This document shows, one piece after another, positions 25,117 through 34,656 of a DNA stretch of 64,000 nt (its first letter is position 1; every line of letters begins with the position of its first letter). Under the pieces are notes generated by a model. The model searched no databases. It saw only the letters and a program-made list of their open reading frames with translations, and was not told the DNA's origin. The translations under genes and the position numbers were made by a program. This DNA comes from Lichenifustis flavocetrariae (GTDB taxonomy: Bacteria > Pseudomonadota > Alphaproteobacteria > Rhizobiales > Beijerinckiaceae), in contig NZ_JAMOIM010000008.1 of the NCBI RefSeq assembly GCF_026130545.1, positions 89,038-153,037 on the forward strand, read 5' to 3'.

Positions 25117-25779
25117 ATGATCGCCATCCCGGCCGCCCCCTATCCTTATGCCCTCCCGCCCGGCAAGACGGCCCTCGTGGTCATCGACATGCAGCGCGAC
25201 TTCATCGAGCCCGGCGGCTTCGGCCATGCGCTCGGCAACGACGTGTCGCGCCTCGAAGCCATCATCCCCACCGTCGCGGCGCTGATCGCATTGTTCCGCG
25301 CCAAAGGCTGGCCGGTGATCCACACGCGCGAAAGCCACAAACCCGACCTGTCCGATCTCCCGCCCGCCAAACGCGCGCGCGGGAACGGCGCCTTGCGGAT
25401 CGGCGACGAAGGCCCGATGGGCCGCATCCTTATTCAGGGCGAGCCCGGCAATGCCATCATCGACGCCTGCGCCCCCCGTGAGGGGGAGATCGTCCTCGAC
25501 AAGCCCGGCAAGGGCATGTTCTGCAAGACCGATATTCATGCGACGCTCGATCGCCTCGGCATCACTCATCTCGTCTTCGCGGGGGTCACGACAGAAGTCT
25601 GTGTGCAGACGTCCATGCGCGAGGCCAACGATCGTGGCTTCGAGGGCCTTCTGATCACCGACGCGACCGACAGCTATTTTCCCGAGTTCAAGACCGCGGC
25701 GATTGCCATGATCACGGCGCAGAGTGCCATCGTGGGCTGGGCTACGCCGCTCGCGGACCTGCAAGGAGCCGTTGGGTGA
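25117..25779 (+). CDS. Cysteine hydrolase, isochorismatase-like (BiuH paralogue)
   Basis: This 220-residue cysteine hydrolase has the triad Asp24 (VVIDMQRDF), Lys129 (LDKPGKGMF) and Cys162 (TTEVCVQT). It is a clear paralogue of the biuret hydrolase but differs in the substrate region: where BiuH has NKRWRSQR, this protein has AKRARGNG. Its substrate is therefore probably a related ureido or carbamoyl compound. It overlaps the AtzG-like gene by four bases (GTGA). The order cysteine hydrolase, DUF4089, AtzE-type amidase is a recurring proteobacterial cassette. The ribosome site lies in the repeat hairpin upstream. Confidence 0.88.
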   Translation: MIAIPAAPYPYALPPGKTALVVIDMQRDFIEPGGFGHALGNDVSRLEAIIPTVAALIALFRAKGWPVIHTRESHKPDLSDLPPAKRARGNGALRIGDEGPMGRILIQGEPGNAIIDACAPREGEIVLDKPGKGMFCKTDIHATLDRLGITHLVFAGVTTEVCVQTSMREANDRGFEGLLITDATDSYFPEFKTAAIAMITAQSAIVGWATPLADLQGAVG

Positions 25780-25967
25780 CCGAGAAACGAGAATTCGATC
25801 CCGAAGCCATCGTCGACGCGATGGCGCCGCTGCTTGGTCTCGACATCAGGCCGGAATACCGCCCCGGCGTCGTGACCAACCTGAAGGTCACGGCGGCGCT
25901 CGCGGCGCTGTTTCTCGACCCGCCGCTCGACGATCATGCCGAGCCGGCTGCGGTGTTCCATCCATGA
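25776..25967 (+). CDS. atzG: AtzG/HpxX-like DUF4089 small subunit
   Basis: This 63-residue protein of the DUF4089 family (AtzG is 68) starts with GTG overlapping the preceding stop and ends overlapping the AtzE start (ATGA). [42 protein letters not shown] is the typical helical GatC-like pattern. AtzG binds and stabilises the amidase AtzE much as GatC does GatA. Overlap at both ends implies stoichiometric, coupled synthesis with the amidase. Confidence 0.87.
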   Translation: MTEKREFDPEAIVDAMAPLLGLDIRPEYRPGVVTNLKVTAALAALFLDPPLDDHAEPAAVFHP

Positions 25968-27376
25968 CGGCTCTGCACGAGAAGACGGCCCTGACGATCG
26001 CGACCGAGGTCGCCTCGGGCCACACGACCGCCCGGCAGGTGATCGAGGCGACGCTGGCCCGGATCGACGCCGTGAACCCCCGGATCGGCGCTTTCACGGA
26101 CGTGACGCACGCGCGTGCTCTCGCCAAAGCCGACGCCCTGGACGCCGCGGCGCGGCAGGGTGGGGCAGCGGGTCGACTGGCTGGCGTGCCGTTCGCGGTG
26201 AAGAACTTGTTCGATCTCGAAGGTGTCACGACCCGCGCCGGTTCCAGGATCAACCGCGATCATCCCGCCGCAGCCCGCGATTCCACGCTGGTCGAGAAGC
26301 TTGAAGGGGCCGGCGCCATCTGTGTCGGGGCCCTCAACATGGGCGAGTATGCCTATGATTTCACGGGCGAGAATATCCATGATGGACCTTCCCGAAACCC
26401 GCATGATCTGACCCGCATGACGGGCGGCTCCTCGGGCGGCTCAGGTGGGGCCGTCGCGGCCGGGCTCGTTCCGATCTCGCTCGGCTCGGACACCAATGGG
26501 TCGATCCGCGTACCGGCCTCGCTCTGCGGGCTTTTCGGCCTAAAGCCGACCTATGGCCGCCTCAGTCGCGCTCGCACTTTTCCATTCGTGGCGAGTCTCG
26601 ATCATCTCGGGCCGCTCGCGCGATCGGTGGCCGATCTCGCACTGAGCTATGACGTCATGCAGGGCGAAGACCCGGACGATCCGGCTTTGGCCCCTCGGCC
26701 CGTCGAGCTGACGTCATCGGGCTTGGGGCAGGGCGCCCGAGGGCTGCGAATCGCCGCGGCGGGCGGCTATTTTGCCGACAAGGCGGAACCGCACGCATTG
26801 GCGGCAGTGCGCCACTGTGCCGAGGCGCTTGGCGCGACCCGCACGGTGCAGATCCCCGAGGCACATCGCGCCCGTGCCGCGGCCTTCGTGATCACCACGA
26901 CGGAAGGCGCGGCGTTGCATCTGGAGCGTCTGAAGACCCGGCCGCAGGATTTCGACCCCGCCGTGCGCGACCGCCTTCTGGCAGGCGCGATGATCCCGGC
27001 CGCCTGGGTGAACCAGGCGCATAAGTTTCGCCGCTGGTTCAAGGTCGAAGTTGCAAAACTGTTCGAGAGCGTCGACGTCATCCTCGCACCGGCGACGCCT
27101 TGCTCGGCCCCGAAACTCGGCCAGACCACCATGGTGCTGGGTGGCGAGACCCTGAACGTCCGCGCCAATATGGGTCTGTTCACTCAGCCGATCTCCTTCA
27201 TCGGCCTTCCGGTTGTGGCGGTTCCGGTGTGGCGGGATGGGGCCATGCCGATCGGCGTGCAAGTGATCGGCCCGGCATGGCGTGAGGATATCGTGCTGCG
27301 CGTAGCCGCGGCCCTGGAGGCGGCCGGTGTGTGCGGGGCGCCGGTGGCGGATGTGGATTTCGCTTCGCCTGTTTGA
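25964..27376 (+). CDS. atzE: AtzE-family amidase (1-carboxybiuret hydrolase-like)
   Basis: This 470-residue amidase-signature enzyme has the catalytic triad Lys80 (PFAVKNLFD), cis-Ser156 (GGSSGGSGG) and nucleophile Ser180 (SDTNGSIRVPA), spaced as in AtzE (Lys74, Ser150, Ser174 by recall). RAGSRINRDHPAA and NMGEYAYDFTGEN are AtzE-family features. AtzE with AtzG deaminates 1-carboxybiuret to 1,3-dicarboxyurea; the HpxY relatives are tied to oxalurate breakdown and ureidomalonase is also a related amidase. The linked atzD- and atzH-like genes favour the first. It is the last gene of the run. Confidence 0.87.
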   Translation: MTALHEKTALTIATEVASGHTTARQVIEATLARIDAVNPRIGAFTDVTHARALAKADALDAAARQGGAAGRLAGVPFAVKNLFDLEGVTTRAGSRINRDHPAAARDSTLVEKLEGAGAICVGALNMGEYAYDFTGENIHDGPSRNPHDLTRMTGGSSGGSGGAVAAGLVPISLGSDTNGSIRVPASLCGLFGLKPTYGRLSRARTFPFVASLDHLGPLARSVADLALSYDVMQGEDPDDPALAPRPVELTSSGLGQGARGLRIAAAGGYFADKAEPHALAAVRHCAEALGATRTVQIPEAHRARAAAFVITTTEGAALHLERLKTRPQDFDPAVRDRLLAGAMIPAAWVNQAHKFRRWFKVEVAKLFESVDVILAPATPCSAPKLGQTTMVLGGETLNVRANMGLFTQPISFIGLPVVAVPVWRDGAMPIGVQVIGPAWREDIVLRVAAALEAAGVCGAPVADVDFASPV

Positions 27377-27384
27377 CCTGAAAA

Positions 27385-27450
27385 AGGTGGCCTTGCGAAA
27401 CAGGGTCGGGTGACAGGAAATCATAAGCAAGAATTCCCCTCATCCGTCGC
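27385..27450. repeat. Decayed copy of the composite palindromic repeat
   Basis: GGTGGCCTTGCGAAACAGGG (27386-27405) resembles GGTGGCCCTTGCGAAGCGGGG of copy 2, and CCCCTCATCCGTCG (27437-27449) resembles the reverse complement of GGCGGATGAGGG. The hairpin arms are gone. It fills the first third of the 200-base gap between the amidase and comM genes; nothing else is evident there. Confidence 0.4.
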
Positions 27451-27576
27451 GGCTTTGCTACGCCAGCAGTTCTCCGAGAATCTTAAACTCTCGCAGAGTA
27501 TTCAACCGCTTTCCTTGCTTGTTGCCGGAGAGACCCCTGTTACTCTTGGCGTCATCAGGGGCAGGCGGGGCCGATC

Positions 27577-29115
27577 ATGGTTGTGCGGGTGGCGACGGTC
27601 GCGTTCGATGGGATCGAGGCGCGGCCCGTGGACGTGCAGGTCCATATCGCCAACGGCACCGTCATGTTCACCATCGTGGGCCTTGCCGATAAGGCCGTGG
27701 GCGAGTCGCGCGAGCGGGTACGGGCAGCGCTCATCGCGTCGGGGCTTGCTCTGCCGGCCAAGCGGATCACGGTCAATCTCGCGCCGGCGGATCTGCCCAA
27801 GGAGGGCAGCCACTACGATCTGCCGATCGCCCTTGGCGTCATGGCCGCGATCGGGGCGATCCCGCCGGACGCGCTCGCCAACATGACCGTCGTGGGAGAA
27901 TTGGCGCTCGACGGCACGATCACGTCCGTGGCCGGCGTTCTTCCGGCGGCCGTCGCCGCGAATGCCCGAGGACACGGCCTCATCTGCCCGAGGGCCTGCG
28001 GCCCCGAAGCCGCCTGGGCGTCGCGCGATCTCGATGTCCTCGCGCCCCTCTCGTTGATCCAACTCGCCAATCACTTCAAAGGCACGCAGGTCCTGTCGCG
28101 TCCCGAGCCGGCAATTCGTCCCGCGGCCCGGGGCCTGCCGGACCTGCGCGACGTCAAAGGCCAGGAGAGCGCCAAGCGCGCGCTCGAGATCGCCGCAGCG
28201 GGTGGCCACAATCTATTGATGAATGGGCCGCCGGGCGCGGGAAAGTCCATGCTCGCGGCCCGATTGCCCTCGATCCTGCCGCCGCTCGATCCCCGCGAGC
28301 TCCTCGAAGTGTCGATGATCCATTCGGTCGCCGGGCTCCTGGCCGACGGCCAGTTGAGCGATCGTCGCCCATTTCGTGCCCCGCACCATTCGGCGTCGAT
28401 GCCGGCCCTGGTCGGCGGAGGGATTCACGCCAAGCCGGGCGAGATTTCTCTGGCGCATAATGGCGTGCTGTTCCTCGACGAGCTTCCCGAATTCGCGACG
28501 CCCGTACTCGACTCGCTTCGACAACCTTTGGAGACCGGCGAAGTTGCGATCTCCCGCGCCAACAATCGGGTGACGTATCCGGCGCGCTTCCAGCTCATCG
28601 CGGCCATGAACCCCTGCCGTTGCGGCCATGCGCTCGATCCGGCCCAGATTTGCCGACGGCAGCCGGTCGAGCGCTGTATCGCGCAATATACGTCGCGCCT
28701 CTCCGGTCCTCTGCTCGATCGCATCGATATGCATATCGACGTTCCGGCCGTGACGGCCGCCGACCTGATTTTGCCCGCCCCCGCTGAAGGGTCCGCAGAG
28801 GTCGCGGCCCGGGTGGTCGCGGCGCGCCGCTTGCAAAGCGAACGCTATGAAGCGCTCGGACTGCCGGCCGCAACCAGCAATGCCGCGGCACCGGCCGCCG
28901 CGATCGAACAGGCCGTGGCCCTCGATGCAAGCGCCACGGCCTTCATTCGCAACGCCTCGGAAACGATGCGGCTGACCGCACGAGGATTCCACCGTGTGTT
29001 GAAGCTGGCCCGAACCTTGGCGGATCTCGAAGATTCGTCATCGGTCCGCCGCGCCCATCTCGCCGAGGCCTTGTCGTACCGCAAGACGCCGGAACGGGCG
29101 ACGACGCCCGCATAG
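27577..29115 (+). CDS. comM: YifB/ComM Mg-chelatase-like AAA+ ATPase
   Basis: This 512-residue protein of the ComM family has an N-terminal Lon-like S5 fold (about residues 1-165, FTIVGLADKAVGESRERVRAAL and NLAPADLPKEGSHYDLPIALG) and a Mg-chelatase-type AAA+ domain with Walker A GPPGAGKSM near residue 216. HNGVLFLDELPEF is Walker B, and the zinc-like C-x-C-G motif NPCRCGHA follows. ComM is a hexameric helicase that promotes branch migration during natural transformation. It stands alone, unrelated in function to the amidase genes upstream. Confidence 0.93.
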   Translation: MVVRVATVAFDGIEARPVDVQVHIANGTVMFTIVGLADKAVGESRERVRAALIASGLALPAKRITVNLAPADLPKEGSHYDLPIALGVMAAIGAIPPDALANMTVVGELALDGTITSVAGVLPAAVAANARGHGLICPRACGPEAAWASRDLDVLAPLSLIQLANHFKGTQVLSRPEPAIRPAARGLPDLRDVKGQESAKRALEIAAAGGHNLLMNGPPGAGKSMLAARLPSILPPLDPRELLEVSMIHSVAGLLADGQLSDRRPFRAPHHSASMPALVGGGIHAKPGEISLAHNGVLFLDELPEFATPVLDSLRQPLETGEVAISRANNRVTYPARFQLIAAMNPCRCGHALDPAQICRRQPVERCIAQYTSRLSGPLLDRIDMHIDVPAVTAADLILPAPAEGSAEVAARVVAARRLQSERYEALGLPAATSNAAAPAAAIEQAVALDASATAFIRNASETMRLTARGFHRVLKLARTLADLEDSSSVRRAHLAEALSYRKTPERATTPA

Positions 29116-29309
29116 GACGCTTTGAGAAGGTCGGGTCGACTGCAACGTTCGTGTCGTCTGAAGCAGGGCCGATACTTGCCGGCACCCAACGTCTTAACGA
29201 CTTGCAACGAAATTTCGGGGTTTCGGGAAGGCGGTTTCAACCTGCGCCAGCCTAAGGTTACCTGACTCGCTCCGTGTGTGGAGGCAGTCTTCGGAGGCGC
29301 AGCGACGTT

Positions 29310-31046
29310 GTGAAAGCGCTCCTGGCGGGTGACGCCGTATGCCGGCTGGTGCTCACCGGCTTCATGATCACGTTCGTGGGCTTGGTTCTCCTGTGGCGGC
29401 GTTGGCGCCGCGATGCGCAGGCGCACGCCGTGGATCTGGAAGCCCTCAACGACGAGATCTGGGAACTGCGCGCAGCCGCAGAGGCGCGTGACAGGGCCGA
29501 GGCTGCAAGCGAGGCCAAGTCCCGGTTTCTCGCGACCGTCAGTCACGAGATTCGAACGCCGCTCAACGGCATCATCGGGATGGCCGATCTGCTGCGTGGC
29601 ACGACCCTCGATGGTGAGCAGCAAGCCTATGTAGCTGCCGTGCGAACGTCCGGAATGGCGTTGACGACATTGATTGACGAGATTCTGGACTTCTCCCGTA
29701 TCGAGGCGGGGCGGCTCGACCTCGCTTGTGAACCATTCGATCTTGTGGCTCTAGTCGAGGGCGTCGTGGAACTCCTTGGTCCGCGGGCGCAGGACAAGGA
29801 CCTGGAGATCGCCGCCGTGCTGGGCCGAAGCCTGCCGCGATGGATTGTGGGAGATGGTCCGCGCCTCAGGCAGGTCCTGATCAATCTGGCCGGCAATGCG
29901 ATCAAGTTCACCCAAAGAGGCGGCCTCGGCCTGCGGATCGACCGAGACGGCCAAGACCTTCGTTTCGCCGTCTCCGATACGGGCCCCGGTGTCCCACCCG
30001 ACCGTCGCGCGGCCATATTCGAGGAGTTCGAGCAAGGCGACAATTCGACGACGCGCCGGCAAGGCGGCACGGGCCTCGGTCTTGCGATCTCGCGCCGCAT
30101 CATTGCCCGGATGAAGGGACATCTGCGTTTCGACGAACGCGTCGGTGGCGGGTCGGTCTTTTCGTTCACGATGCCGATGCAGGTGGCGCATGGGATCACG
30201 GCACCTCACGACCGAGTTCGCTGGCCAGACCTCAAGGGTCGGACCGCGCTGATCGTCTCTCCTGCAACCTTCTTGCCTCCCTTCCTCGCGGAGGAACTGG
30301 CAGGCTCGGGCCTGCGCGTCAGCCATGTTGCTGGTGTGGCTAAGGGGCTCGCCTGGATGCGCAGCCACGCAAGCGACTTCATCTTCGTCGACGGCGCGGT
30401 GGGAGAGGATGGCGCCCGTACCCTGATCGAGGGCGTCCGCGGTTTCGGAGCAAGCCGCGTGATCCTCATGATGTCACCGCGCGAGCGACACGCGTTTGGG
30501 AGCCGGCTGACGACAGACTGCGATGGATGGTTGGTCAAGCCGATCCGCTCGCAATCGCTTGCCGAGCGTCTTGGCCCGATGGCGCCCCGAGCGGCGGCTG
30601 CGATCACGTCGCGCCCCGTCGACCCCAAACGAAGGCGAACCGCCCGCGTGCTGCTCGCCGAGGATAATCCTATCAACGCCCTCATCGCCACCCGGACGCT
30701 CGAACGCCTCGGTGCGATCGTGACCTGCGTGCAGGATGGAGTGTCCGCCCTCGAAACGCTGACACAATCTATCGAGAGCCGAGTGCCACGGTTCGACCTC
30801 GTCCTGATGGACATCTCCATGCCCGGACTCGACGGCTTGGACACGACCCGCCGCCTCAGGGAGCTTGAAGCGCGGCACGGGGTACCCCACCTTCGGGTCA
30901 TTGCACTCACGGCTCATGCCCTGGAAGAGAAGCTGCTCGCCTGTCGCTTGGCGGGCATGGATGACGTTCTCTTGAAACCGGTCGATCCCGAGGTGTTCGG
31001 GCGGCTCCTCGACGAGGGGGCGGCCCTCTCCGCGGCAACGGGGTGA
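29310..31046 (+). CDS. Hybrid histidine kinase/response regulator
   Basis: This protein of about 578 residues has one N-terminal membrane helix (about residues 10-27, [17 protein letters not shown]) and a short coiled segment rich in Ala/Glu. The HisKA domain carries the phospho-acceptor His in [15 protein letters not shown] HATPase domain (N-box [23 protein letters not shown]) follows, then a degenerate receiver and a true C-terminal receiver ([11 protein letters not shown], Asp in [20 protein letters not shown]). I prefer the GTG at 29310, 12 bases after GGAGG; a GTG at 29274 is possible. There is no periplasmic sensor of note and no neighbouring regulator. Confidence 0.88.
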   Translation: MKALLAGDAVCRLVLTGFMITFVGLVLLWRRWRRDAQAHAVDLEALNDEIWELRAAAEARDRAEAASEAKSRFLATVSHEIRTPLNGIIGMADLLRGTTLDGEQQAYVAAVRTSGMALTTLIDEILDFSRIEAGRLDLACEPFDLVALVEGVVELLGPRAQDKDLEIAAVLGRSLPRWIVGDGPRLRQVLINLAGNAIKFTQRGGLGLRIDRDGQDLRFAVSDTGPGVPPDRRAAIFEEFEQGDNSTTRRQGGTGLGLAISRRIIARMKGHLRFDERVGGGSVFSFTMPMQVAHGITAPHDRVRWPDLKGRTALIVSPATFLPPFLAEELAGSGLRVSHVAGVAKGLAWMRSHASDFIFVDGAVGEDGARTLIEGVRGFGASRVILMMSPRERHAFGSRLTTDCDGWLVKPIRSQSLAERLGPMAPRAAAAITSRPVDPKRRRTARVLLAEDNPINALIATRTLERLGAIVTCVQDGVSALETLTQSIESRVPRFDLVLMDISMPGLDGLDTTRRLRELEARHGVPHLRVIALTAHALEEKLLACRLAGMDDVLLKPVDPEVFGRLLDEGAALSAATG

Positions 31047-31569
31047 CGCGAAGCTGCGGTGTCGGCCCTTGCAGCGTCGAGCACGGCCGTTCCTGTCGAG
31101 CCCTCGCCCGCTTATGGATGGCCGGCTAAAGTTGGGTCACCCGACTTCGATCTGCCCGTTGCTATCCTGCACGCGCGGGGATCTCGCTTGAACGCAGTCT
31201 CGCCTTACCGTTGATGCGGCCGGCGGCTGTGGCCACGACTGCTTCACCGCGCAGTTTGGCTGACGGATCCTCGATCAGAGCGGACATCGGGATGTCGCTT
31301 GTGTCGACGGAGCGGAGCTTTGCCCGACACGCCACAGTGTTTGAGCCCAGACCCTGGTTCTGACGATCGGCGAACCGGCGCTCTGTTTCGATTTTAGCCT
31401 GCCGTTAACCAAACTCAGCTTCACTTGTCGCAAGGAGCAAGCGGGCCGACGTCCGTTTGTCTCAGGCGCGACACAGCTCAGGCCACCCGAACGATGCCGG
31501 TTCGGTTCGGCGATATGCTGGCTGAACCCGGATGCGGTGAGAAATGGTCTCTTCACGAAAGCCGATCGC
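31047..31569. other. Gap of about 520 bases without a recognisable gene
   Basis: GC-rich sequence between the hybrid kinase and the Tlde1-domain gene. Frames are short and shadow-like. CCGTTAACCAAACTC near 31402 and the following AT-richer bases may belong to a promoter for the next gene. I see no RNA gene. Confidence 0.5.
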
Positions 31570-32604
31570 ATGAGATACGCGTCGGCCGTACCATCTTCCC
31601 GCCCAACGTTTTCGGGCCGCTTACCCCCTCGGCGGTATCGACCGCGCTCACTCTTCAAGAGCAGCCTTGTATTGGCAAGCCTGTTTGCAGGCTTTGTGAC
31701 ACTCGACACGCGACCCGCCGTCTGCCCCGGTTCGACGAAACCGGCGGTGGTCTTACAGGCGGTCATCGCTCCACCAGAGCCGCTGAACCCGCTGCTCGAT
31801 CCAAACTCTTTTGCCGGCGGTACGACGCCGGTCGTCCTGGGGGAGAGCGCTCCCTTGGCGTCAGAGTTCAGGTTCACGCGCTCCGATCCCCCTATCGAGG
31901 TCGCGGCAAGCGAGTCCGAGGTCGATCTTCCACCGCCACCGCCAGATGCCTCCCCGCTTGTGGCGGACGTGCCCGTACCTACGCCGCGACCACCGGACCT
32001 GCAGACCCCGGTCGTGCGGCCGCCCCTTCGTGCTCCAAGTCGTCAGTTCGCCCAGCGCGGTGATCCTGCGGTTTTGCCATCGTCACCCGTCGATCATCGC
32101 TCGTTTTTCGAAAAGGTCTTTGGCCTGAACCAGGCGGCCGGCCCAGCTCTGGGTTACGCCGCACCTGAGGAAGGGCTCTTCGGTTCCGGGCGGCGCCTGA
32201 CCGACAGTCCCGCCCGCGCCTTTGGAGCGGCAACAGCCGTGTACGAAATCGCGTCCCATACCGTCTACATGCCCGATGGGGCGCAGCTCGAAGCGCATTC
32301 GGGTCTCGGCGATCGACTCGATGACGTCCGTTACGTCCACGAGCGGATGCGCGGCCCGACGCCTCCTCATATTTATCAGCTCACCCCGCGCGAGCAGTTG
32401 TTCCATGGTGTTCAGGCGCTGCGGCTGAACCCGGTCGGTGGGGGCAATATCTTCGGCCGAACGGGCCTGTTGGCCCACACCTACATGCTTGGCCCGAACG
32501 GTGATTCCAACGGCTGCGTGTCATTCAAGAACTACCGGGCGTTTCTGCAGGCCTTTCAGAATGGCGACGTCAAGCGATTGGTGGTCGTCGCCCGCCTGAA
32601 CTGA
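31570..32604 (+). CDS. DUF2778 (Tlde1-type L,D-transpeptidase-like) protein
   Basis: This 344-residue protein has an Arg-rich N-terminus, one hydrophobic segment (SSLVLASLFAGFVTL, about residues 33-47) and a long Pro-rich linker (PPPPPDASPLVADVPVPTPRPP). The C-terminal DUF2778 domain (about 215-344) has AHSGLGDRLDDVRYVHERM, LLAHTYMLGPNGDSNGCVSFKNY and RLVVVARLN. The SNGC cysteine and upstream His match the Tlde1 peptidoglycan-acting domain. The protein probably acts in the periplasm on the cell wall. The start is uncertain (GTG at 31537 is an alternative). Its end overlaps the convergent MATE gene by 35 bases. Confidence 0.8.
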   Translation: MRYASAVPSSRPTFSGRLPPRRYRPRSLFKSSLVLASLFAGFVTLDTRPAVCPGSTKPAVVLQAVIAPPEPLNPLLDPNSFAGGTTPVVLGESAPLASEFRFTRSDPPIEVAASESEVDLPPPPPDASPLVADVPVPTPRPPDLQTPVVRPPLRAPSRQFAQRGDPAVLPSSPVDHRSFFEKVFGLNQAAGPALGYAAPEEGLFGSGRRLTDSPARAFGAATAVYEIASHTVYMPDGAQLEAHSGLGDRLDDVRYVHERMRGPTPPHIYQLTPREQLFHGVQALRLNPVGGGNIFGRTGLLAHTYMLGPNGDSNGCVSFKNYRAFLQAFQNGDVKRLVVVARLN

Positions 32605-33955
32605 ACACCCACCATCGCCCGAGCAGCAGGAGCGCCACGGTGAAAAGGCCGGCCGTCAGCCCGATCCAGACACCTGTCGTCGCATTGTTGATCACGAGCA
32701 CGAAGGCGAGCGGCAGGCCAACGCCCCAATAGCTGAACATGGCGATGAGCATCGGCATGCGCGTGTCCTGAAGGCCCCTTAACATGCCGCCGAGCACCAC
32801 TTGCGCCGCATCGGCAAGCTGGAAGATACCGGCGATGCCAAGGAGGAGCGCGGCAGCGCGTGTGACGGCCTGGGCGCCCGGCTCGGACGGGTCGATGAAG
32901 AGCCCGATGATGGGTTCAGGCACGGTCACGAGGACAACGGCAGACGCGAGCGCCACACCGAGTCCCAGCATCAGCGCCACCCATCCCGCGCGTGCCGAGG
33001 CTGCTCGTTTTGCCGCTCCAGCCACCCGCACGGTCGCGGCCTGCGCGATCCCAAGCGGCACCATGAATGTGAATGAGGCCACCTGAAGCGCGATGGCATG
33101 GGCCGGAAGCGAGACTGGGTCGTAATGTCCGACCAAGGCGGTCGCGGCGGTGAACATTCCCACTTCGAGCACGATCCCGATGCCAATTGGTGCCCCCAGC
33201 CGCCACAGGGTTGCGCAGGCACGCCATGGCACGCGGCCAAGACCCTGAAACAGCCGTAGCTTGCGGAATCGAGGGTCGACCGCGACGGCAACGCTCAGCG
33301 CGCCCGCCATGAACAAGTTGGACAGGAATGTCGCGAGGCCGGAGCCCAGCAGGCCCAGCGCCGGTAAGCCGGCATGACCATCGATCAGCAGCCAGTTCAG
33401 CACGAAATTGAGCACCACGGCGCCAACGCCGGTCACCACGGCCCAGCGTGGACGTTCAAGGGCGGCGAGGAGCGAGCGCAACACGAGATAGATCAGTGCC
33501 GGCAGCAACGACCATTGCATCACGTGAAGGTAAGACGCCGCCTCATCTGCCAGCCGTGACTCCTGGCCGAGCAACCGAAGTACTGGAGCAGCTTCCCAAA
33601 GCAGACACCAAACCGGTATCACGACGATGATATTGTTCCAGAAGCCGGCATGAACCAGACGCCGGATGGCATCGGTCGTTGCAACCGCGCCGGAACCGCG
33701 TTCGCGGGCCACCAGGGGTGAAATGGCCGCGGTGAGCCCGATGCCGAACATCAAGCAAGTGTTGTAGAGCGCCAGGCCCAGCGTACTTGCCCCAAGAGCC
33801 TCGGGATTGATCCTCCCGATCATCGCGGCGCTTGTGAGGTTCATTGCCATTTCGATGGCGTTTGTCAGAATCAGCGGAATGCTGAGCCGCAAGCATGCGC
33901 TGAATTCCGACCGCCAGGATGTAGCGCGGCTTTGGTCGATCGTGAGGCTGGACAT
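32570..33955 (-). CDS. MATE-family efflux transporter
   Basis: This 461-residue inner-membrane protein has about twelve hydrophobic segments in two similar halves, characteristic of NorM/MATE antiporters. Typical features are SIPLILTNAIEMAMNLTSAAMIGRI at the N-terminus and LEVGMFTAATALVGHYDPVSLPAHAIALQVASF at the start of the second half. It exports cationic drugs or metabolites in exchange for Na+ or H+; the substrate is unknown. It is convergent with and overlaps the Tlde1-domain gene. Confidence 0.92.
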   Translation of the reverse strand: MSSLTIDQSRATSWRSEFSACLRLSIPLILTNAIEMAMNLTSAAMIGRINPEALGASTLGLALYNTCLMFGIGLTAAISPLVARERGSGAVATTDAIRRLVHAGFWNNIIVVIPVWCLLWEAAPVLRLLGQESRLADEAASYLHVMQWSLLPALIYLVLRSLLAALERPRWAVVTGVGAVVLNFVLNWLLIDGHAGLPALGLLGSGLATFLSNLFMAGALSVAVAVDPRFRKLRLFQGLGRVPWRACATLWRLGAPIGIGIVLEVGMFTAATALVGHYDPVSLPAHAIALQVASFTFMVPLGIAQAATVRVAGAAKRAASARAGWVALMLGLGVALASAVVLVTVPEPIIGLFIDPSEPGAQAVTRAAALLLGIAGIFQLADAAQVVLGGMLRGLQDTRMPMLIAMFSYWGVGLPLAFVLVINNATTGVWIGLTAGLFTVALLLLGRWWVFSSGGRRPPIA

Positions 33956-34171
33956 GCGGTTCTTTACGGCGGTGTGCCGCCCCAGGCTACCGCTACGTCC
34001 CCATTGGGCCGATTGACGGGTTTATGGAAGCCAACGTCGCCCGCTACAAAATCCTTGATCCTCGACGGCTCCAGCCAAAGGCTTAGGCAGAAAAGCCGCC
34101 AGAGCCCAAGCTGCACATGTTTGAAATTGGGCGCGGCGCGGTGCTCTCGACCGATCCTTCAGCCCGTTGTT

Positions 34172-34399
34172 TTAGCATCGCGGACAGATGTTCATCACCC
34201 GGTCGATGCGTTTCTGTTCCTGCTCGATCACGCGGTCCATATCATCAACCGACTTGGTTTGAGTGGCTCCCATATGCGGTGAACGTGTCGGGCCTGCATG
34301 AGGGTATCGCGGCCCAGACGGGTCTGAAGCCGTTTGCGCCAGTGCCATGCTCGCGCTCGCGAGAAACGCGCATGAAGCCAGGATGGGTGCGATTTTCAT
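34172..34399 (-). CDS. Small secreted protein of unknown function
   Basis: This 75-residue protein has a clear signal peptide (MKIAPILASCAFLASASMALAQ, cleavage after ALA or AQ). The mature part of about 53 residues is His/Pro-rich at first, then has a charged stretch VDDMDRVIEQEQKRIDRVMNICPRC that could form a short helix and ends in C-x-x-C. A good ribosome site, AAGGAGA, lies nine bases before the ATG. I do not recognise a family. The 257 bases between it and the dipeptidase gene hold no other gene that I can see. Confidence 0.65.
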   Translation of the reverse strand: MKIAPILASCAFLASASMALAQTASDPSGPRYPHAGPTRSPHMGATQTKSVDDMDRVIEQEQKRIDRVMNICPRC

Positions 34400-34656
34400 C
34401 GTCTGAGTCTCCTTGCCAAGGCGGCCTCTCCACTCCGCCTCACATTTAGGTAGTGCCCGACCGCAGTGCCGTCGATCCATCTGGAACATCAGCTTTTTGT
34501 GAAGAAGGAAGGAATGCGGCAGGCCGCGAAACACGCGTGTTGAACCTCTCCGAACGTGTTGCCGAGCCGACCTCAACCCGATCCAACATGGCGTCGCCCC
34601 GGCGGACGCCTTATGGCTGTGGTTTGATCTCAACTCCCGACCGGGACGGTAGACGC

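Noticed and set aside
23889..25127. Minus-strand open frame of 412 codons opposite the BMP-type ATPase
   Set aside because: It is a shadow of the ATPase gene and runs on through the palindromic repeat, which no real gene would do.
15618..27376. Genomic island with integrase or transposase carrying the triazine genes
   Set aside because: No integrase, transposase, tRNA end or direct repeats are visible, and composition does not differ by eye from the neighbours; horizontal transfer remains possible but is unsupported.
31275..31877. Minus-strand frame of 200 codons opposite the start of the Tlde1-domain gene
   Set aside because: More than half of it is antisense to a better-supported gene, and there are no recognisable features.
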